A stretch of 64,000 nt of DNA, from contig JARVKI010000119.1 in assembly GCA_036674765.1 (NCBI GenBank), positions 58,615-122,614 on the forward strand, written 5' to 3'. The position numbers and the translations under genes are program-made. Each line of letters opens with the position of its first letter. Positions within the stretch are counted from its first letter, which is position 1. The stretch is from Seiridium cupressi (lineage: Eukaryota > Ascomycota > Sordariomycetes > Amphisphaeriales > Sporocadaceae). The notes beneath the pieces are model-generated. The model did not search any database. It had not been told where the DNA came from and saw only the letters and a list, made by a program, of their open reading frames with translations. Positions 60,501-64,000 of this stretch are shown here, piece after piece.

Positions 60501-61910
60501 GCCTTTTCCATCAGCGTCATCGACTTTGCGTACCTGATCCAAAAGGAGCCGGAGCGGTTAAGCGAGTGTCTAACATCTCTATGCTCGGCCAACATCATGG
60601 GGTGGCTGCCAAAGTGCTGCAGTGTTTTGCGAAAGTATGACTGGTCAGATTTACCACAAGCTTTCGCGACTTTGGCAGAGGACAGTCAATGCGGTATGAC
60701 TTACTGCGTACCTTTGAGTACCACCAAAGTTCCAATCATGCCTCAACGCGAACATCATGTCAAGGAGCATCTCCATCCAGATTCTACTTATGTGCTGGCC
60801 GGCCAGGGAGGACTTGGTATGCACATCGCCAAAATGCTAGAGGCAAACGGCGTCAAGAATATTGCTCTTCTCTCACGAGCTGGCGCCACTAGTGCCCCCT
60901 CACGAGCAACTATCGCCTTCCTGGAGCACCGCGAAGTCAACGTCAAAGTCATGAAGGTGGATATATGTGATAGAGACTCTCTTCACTACGCGGTCGACGA
61001 GATCGAAAACACCATGCCGCGAGTCCGAGGTCTCTTCCAATGCGCTGCAAGCCTAAGTGATGCCGTCTTTGACACAATGACATACAGCAACTGGCAGGAA
61101 GCAGTTAGACCTAAGACGATCGGATCCTGGAATCTGTACAAGCGGTTCCCGCAGGACATGGACTTCTTCATCTTTCTTTCTAGCTCCGTTGGCGTCATTG
61201 GTAACCGTGGCCAGGCCAACTACGCTGCCGGCAATGCATTCCAAGACGCTCTCGCCCGACATATTGACGCAAAAGGCAAGATGCGCTCAGTATCTATCGA
61301 TCTGGGCCCGGTCCTTGGGGCTGGAATGTTGGCAGAAAACCCGCGCACTCTGGAAAAGCTCAAAGCGACGGGCTTTTTCGGCGTCAGGCTTCAAGACTTT
61401 GAACGTGTGGTTGAGCGCGCAATCACGGGTTATACAGAAGGCGACGAACGACTTCCACCCCAGGTTGTTATTGGCGTCGGCACGGGTGGCCTCCTTCGTC
61501 AGAACAAACCTGCTGATCCTTACTGGGCTCGTACCGCACTCTTCACGCATCTGAACAAGGTCGACGTGCCAGATGATGTGGATCAGATTAATCCCGACGG
61601 AGATCCAATCGAACAGACTACTGAGATGCTTCTTTCCAAGGCTACGACTGCCAAAGAAGCCCACCAGATCGTCACTGCGGGCCTTTGCACAGTGCTTGCT
61701 GCTAGTATGGGCAAGCAGGCAGACGATGTGGATGACGACCATCCACCCAGCGCCTATGGCGTTGACTCACTCATTGCTGTGGGTGTCCGGACCTGGGTTC
61801 AGAGGGAGTGCAACGTGGATGTCTCTATATTCGAGGTTCTCAGTGACACCAGCATATCAGAACTCAGTTCGACAATTGTGGACAGGGGCGGATTCGGCAA
61901 AACGAAGTAG
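54600..61910 (+). CDS. Highly reducing type I polyketide synthase (KS-AT-DH-ER-KR-ACP)
   Basis: Nine exons: 54600-54770, 54823-54879, 54934-55021, 55076-55141, 55192-55394, 55470-55710, 55767-56116, 56167-60373 and 60433-61910, 6861 nt and about 2286 residues. KS (1-430): Cys174 in DTGCSASL, His309 in VECHGTGT, His349 in NIGHLEG. AT (about 575-890): [10 protein letters not shown] and GHSSGE with Ser671. DH (about 1010-1290): His1028 in WIEHHQVQ and Asp1239 in HPATLDS. ER (about 1570-1840): cofactor loop [16 protein letters not shown], but a diverged N-terminal motif. KR (about 1910-2090): [19 protein letters not shown], and Tyr2058 in NYAAGN. ACP: Ser2240 in GVDSL. No C-methyltransferase lies between DH and ER, and no release domain follows the ACP, so offloading needs another enzyme. 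It would build a reduced, unbranched acyl chain. Intron 4 (55142-55191) begins with GC. The AT holds an in-frame candidate intron at 57368-57478. Start chosen at [15 protein letters not shown]. Confidence 0.93.
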
Positions 61911-62530
61911 GTTGGTCTTAGGAGCATTCGTCTTCTCTTTAGACAGAAAGAGTTGGCGGGCCAATGGAATAGGAAAGTCGAAGCTTGGGATTCATGTATT
62001 CTGGCAAGATTTACTGCTTTCTTTTCTGTTCTTGACCCGGCTCTTCCGTAGTGTGGAACTACCAAGGGTTGTGTACCCAGATCGGCTACTCATCAATGTT
62101 GCCTAGGGTCGCGGGTCTGCAACGCAGGCAATCCCGCATGTCATAGTGCTGCAGTGGAGTGTGTAAGCTGGAAAGGGCGAAGCGGTTCGACGTGTTCGGT
62201 GAAGTGTGCCTGTTCAACAATGAGGCAATGTTGTATGGACCTGACCGGGTAGAAAGCAAGATAGATCTCGACCTCGCTACTGTAGTACTATAGTACATTA
62301 TAATAAACAGTATCGGTAATGGGAAGCACAAACTCAGTGATTTTGTGTAAGACAGAAAGGAAGACCTAGTCAGTGATTGGGATTGATATGTCGACATTTC
62401 AACGCAATTTAGCCAAAAGCTTGGGTATATTGTTCGTTACTCTTGATTTATCCACATGAATAGCCACTTTGATCGTTGGCAAAACATACAAGCTGTATGT
62501 ATTTCCTCCGTGACGCAACGTCTCCCCCCT
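61911..62530. other. Intergenic, convergent 3' ends
   Basis: Between the polyketide synthase and the protease, transcribed toward each other. No gene seen. Confidence 0.5.
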
Positions 62531-63783
62531 CTAGATAGTTACAGCCACTCCACCGGCCAGCACTCCCAAGCCAGTAAGACCCATAACCAACACTGCAGAC
62601 CAATCAGGAGCGGGCACACTCTTAGCGCCGGCGTTGGCACTGCTACTTGGAGTGGAGGTCCCGCTAGCTGTGACAGTGACCGTAGGTAGAACAGTACCAG
62701 TTCCACTAGTCTGGCCGCCTCCCACCCCAGGAAGACCTGTCGCGGTCTGAGTGACTGAGACCTGGCTGGCGACGCCGGTAACGCCTGGGAGTTTGGTCGT
62801 ACTATTCGATATTTCAACGATGTTGCTCTCGGTGCTGTTGAGGTTTGACTGTGCTATCGCGACCTGGTTATTTTGGAGATCGTAGACGACATATGCGCTA
62901 CGCAGAAAGGTGTCCCCGAGCAAGTAGTAATCATCGCTCGGTAGGATACCAAAGGTGCAGGCGTTATCCATGCTTGACGGCGTGTCGACTCCGGCATCCT
63001 CCAGTTCCTGCACATTATCAAAGACCAGTTCGTCCGCGGGCACAGATATGGTAGGCCCGTCTGAGCCGCCGAGCTGGAAAGCAAAGCTGAGATTCTGGGA
63101 TAGATAATTGCACTCGATGTAAGCGAACCCCATCTGCTCGTCATATTGAACCCCGAGAGAGTTGTAGACCCCCTCAATGGTCTGGGATGGTAGGTAGGTG
63201 AGGGTGGTGCCGGAGTCGAGAACCACTGGTATTGCCTCGTCCAGGGAGGCGTTGCCGGGCGATCCATTGACGCTCATTGAGACGGCATTCAGGGGTACAG
63301 TGAAGGAGGTGACTTTGTCGGTGGTGGAATCGGCGATGAGTGATATCGATGTCAGCTGTCCAATAAATTTCTTTGTGTCGATCCCACCGAACAGAATCGT
63401 CCCCGTACTGGAGTCGTAGTCATTCTGAGTGGCATGTTAGCAAATGACACCGTCCATGGAGTGTGCAGTTTTGTTGTAAGAGGGACGTACCAAATATAGG
63501 CTGTAGGCCTTGGATCCAATCAAGCCCTGGTCGATAAATACTTCCATGATATTCGGGTATTGAGTCTTTGCGGCCTCGTTGGACTCGAAGCCGATTCCCA
63601 TGATCCCAGCCGGGATGGTGGATTTGGTAGCCAGACCCATTTGAAGTTGCGTTATTGTGGCGCCCCCGACGTAAAAATCATCCTTGATATAGTCGCCTTG
63701 TGCGCCTGTCTGGTCGACATATTCGATATCGAACGTGTTGCTGCTGGATACCTCATGATACGTGGAGCTAGCTGAAGGCTCAT
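62531..63783 (-). CDS. Yapsin-like GPI-anchored aspartic protease, 5' part missing
   Basis: Two exons are visible on the minus strand: 63783-63491 and 63424-62531. They encode the end of the N-terminal lobe and the whole C-terminal lobe of a pepsin-family (A1) protease. The first exon reads DEPSASSTYHEVSSSNTFDI, then YVDQTGAQGDYIKDDFYVGG and IMGIGFESNE, as in yapsins. The second has GTILFGGIDTKKF, the second catalytic Asp in VVLDSGTTLTYLP, ACTFGIL with a paired Cys, and LLGDTFLRSAYVVYDL. The last 100 residues are Ser/Thr-rich and end in a hydrophobic tail (VLVMGLTGLGVLAGGVAVT) typical of a GPI signal, so the enzyme should sit at the cell surface. The exon with the first DTGS Asp is not found before the window edge. 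Upstream lies a long A-run on this strand, which raises the possibility of an insertion or a broken gene. Confidence 0.86.
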
Positions 63784-63868
63784 CTGTAATGCGTGAAGTC
63801 AGCAGCACGTTCTGACTGAGTGTTGGCGACCTCTATAAGCCCGACCCACATGCCGATATCATTACAGG

Positions 63869-64000
63869 GTTTTTTTTTTTTTTTTTTTTTTTTTTGTTAT
63901 ATAGGCCAAACCCAAAAACACGAGGCGCTATAAAAACAAACAAGTAACAAAGCAATATACAAATTTTGGCTGGCTGAGAGCGCTGGCGCAAATATTTTAA
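63869..64000 (-). other. Possible 3' end of a non-LTR retroelement (A-run)
   Basis: About 26 consecutive T on the plus strand (A on the minus strand, near 63869-63895) separate the protease gene from a short unfamiliar sequence reaching the window edge. Read on the minus strand, that sequence ends in a long A tail, like a LINE or SINE 3' end inserted toward the protease. No retroelement coding region is in view, so this is a suggestion only; a simple homopolymer is the alternative. Confidence 0.3.

Noticed and set aside
1..64000. CRISPR arrays, bacterial operons or rRNA genes
   Set aside because: No regularly spaced identical repeats, no prokaryotic gene packing and no rRNA-like sequence; intron-rich genes show a fungal nuclear origin.

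Overview
The window looks like nuclear DNA of a filamentous ascomycete (Pezizomycotina). The genes carry many short GT-AG introns (mostly 42-210 nt, often with a CTAAC/CTGAC-like branch site near the acceptor). They include families typical of these fungi: a large highly reducing polyketide synthase, a LaeA-type methyltransferase, a Zn2Cys6 regulator, a hybrid histidine kinase, a fungal TRP-like channel, and a Fot1/pogo transposon with nonsense mutations of the kind RIP produces. I cannot assign a genus from sequence alone. All splice models are read by eye from splice consensus, reading-frame continuity and remembered family motifs; none was tested by alignment or RNA data.

Layout. 1-2975: gene-poor. 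2976-4351 (+): RRT8-like membrane protein with eight exons. 6623-12044 (+): very large Ser/Thr-rich secreted surface protein interrupted by a 100-N assembly gap inside a TCA-codon array. 12963-16025 (-): TRP/ML-domain channel. 17880-18638 (-): SprT-like HExxH protein. 20630-24649 (+): hybrid histidine kinase. 25216-27028: pogo/Fot1 transposon with intact inverted repeats but two internal stops, lying about 310 bp upstream of a PAF-acetylhydrolase gene (27343-28845, +). 29508-30053 (+): small Dabb-domain protein. 30798-33126 (+): BTB-like protein of unknown role with a repeat tail. 33471-34409 (-): RraA-like protein. 34959-37700 (-): Zn2Cys6 transcription factor, whose first exon I located by completing the cysteine cluster. 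38314-38931 (-): SRPBCC-fold protein. 39564-41350 (-): secreted GH27 alpha-galactosidase. 41351-45350: gene-poor.

The right third looks like a secondary-metabolism neighbourhood: a LaeA-like methyltransferase (45351-46695, +), a convergent 14-TM-type MFS transporter (47381-49505, -), a 5.1-kb stretch with no recognisable gene, then a nine-exon KS-AT-DH-ER-KR-ACP polyketide synthase (54600-61910, +) of about 2286 residues. The PKS has no C-methyltransferase and a divergent enoylreductase; one of its introns appears to start with GC. A GPI-type aspartic protease (62531 to beyond the edge, -) follows; its N-terminal lobe is not in the window, and a long A-run on its strand hints at a retroelement insertion.

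Possible joint functions are inferences from position: PKS, transporter and methyltransferase as a small biosynthetic cluster; regulator plus SRPBCC protein as a pair. The strongest leads for follow-up are the PKS locus, the repeat architecture and alternative C-terminus of the surface protein, and the nearly intact transposon.
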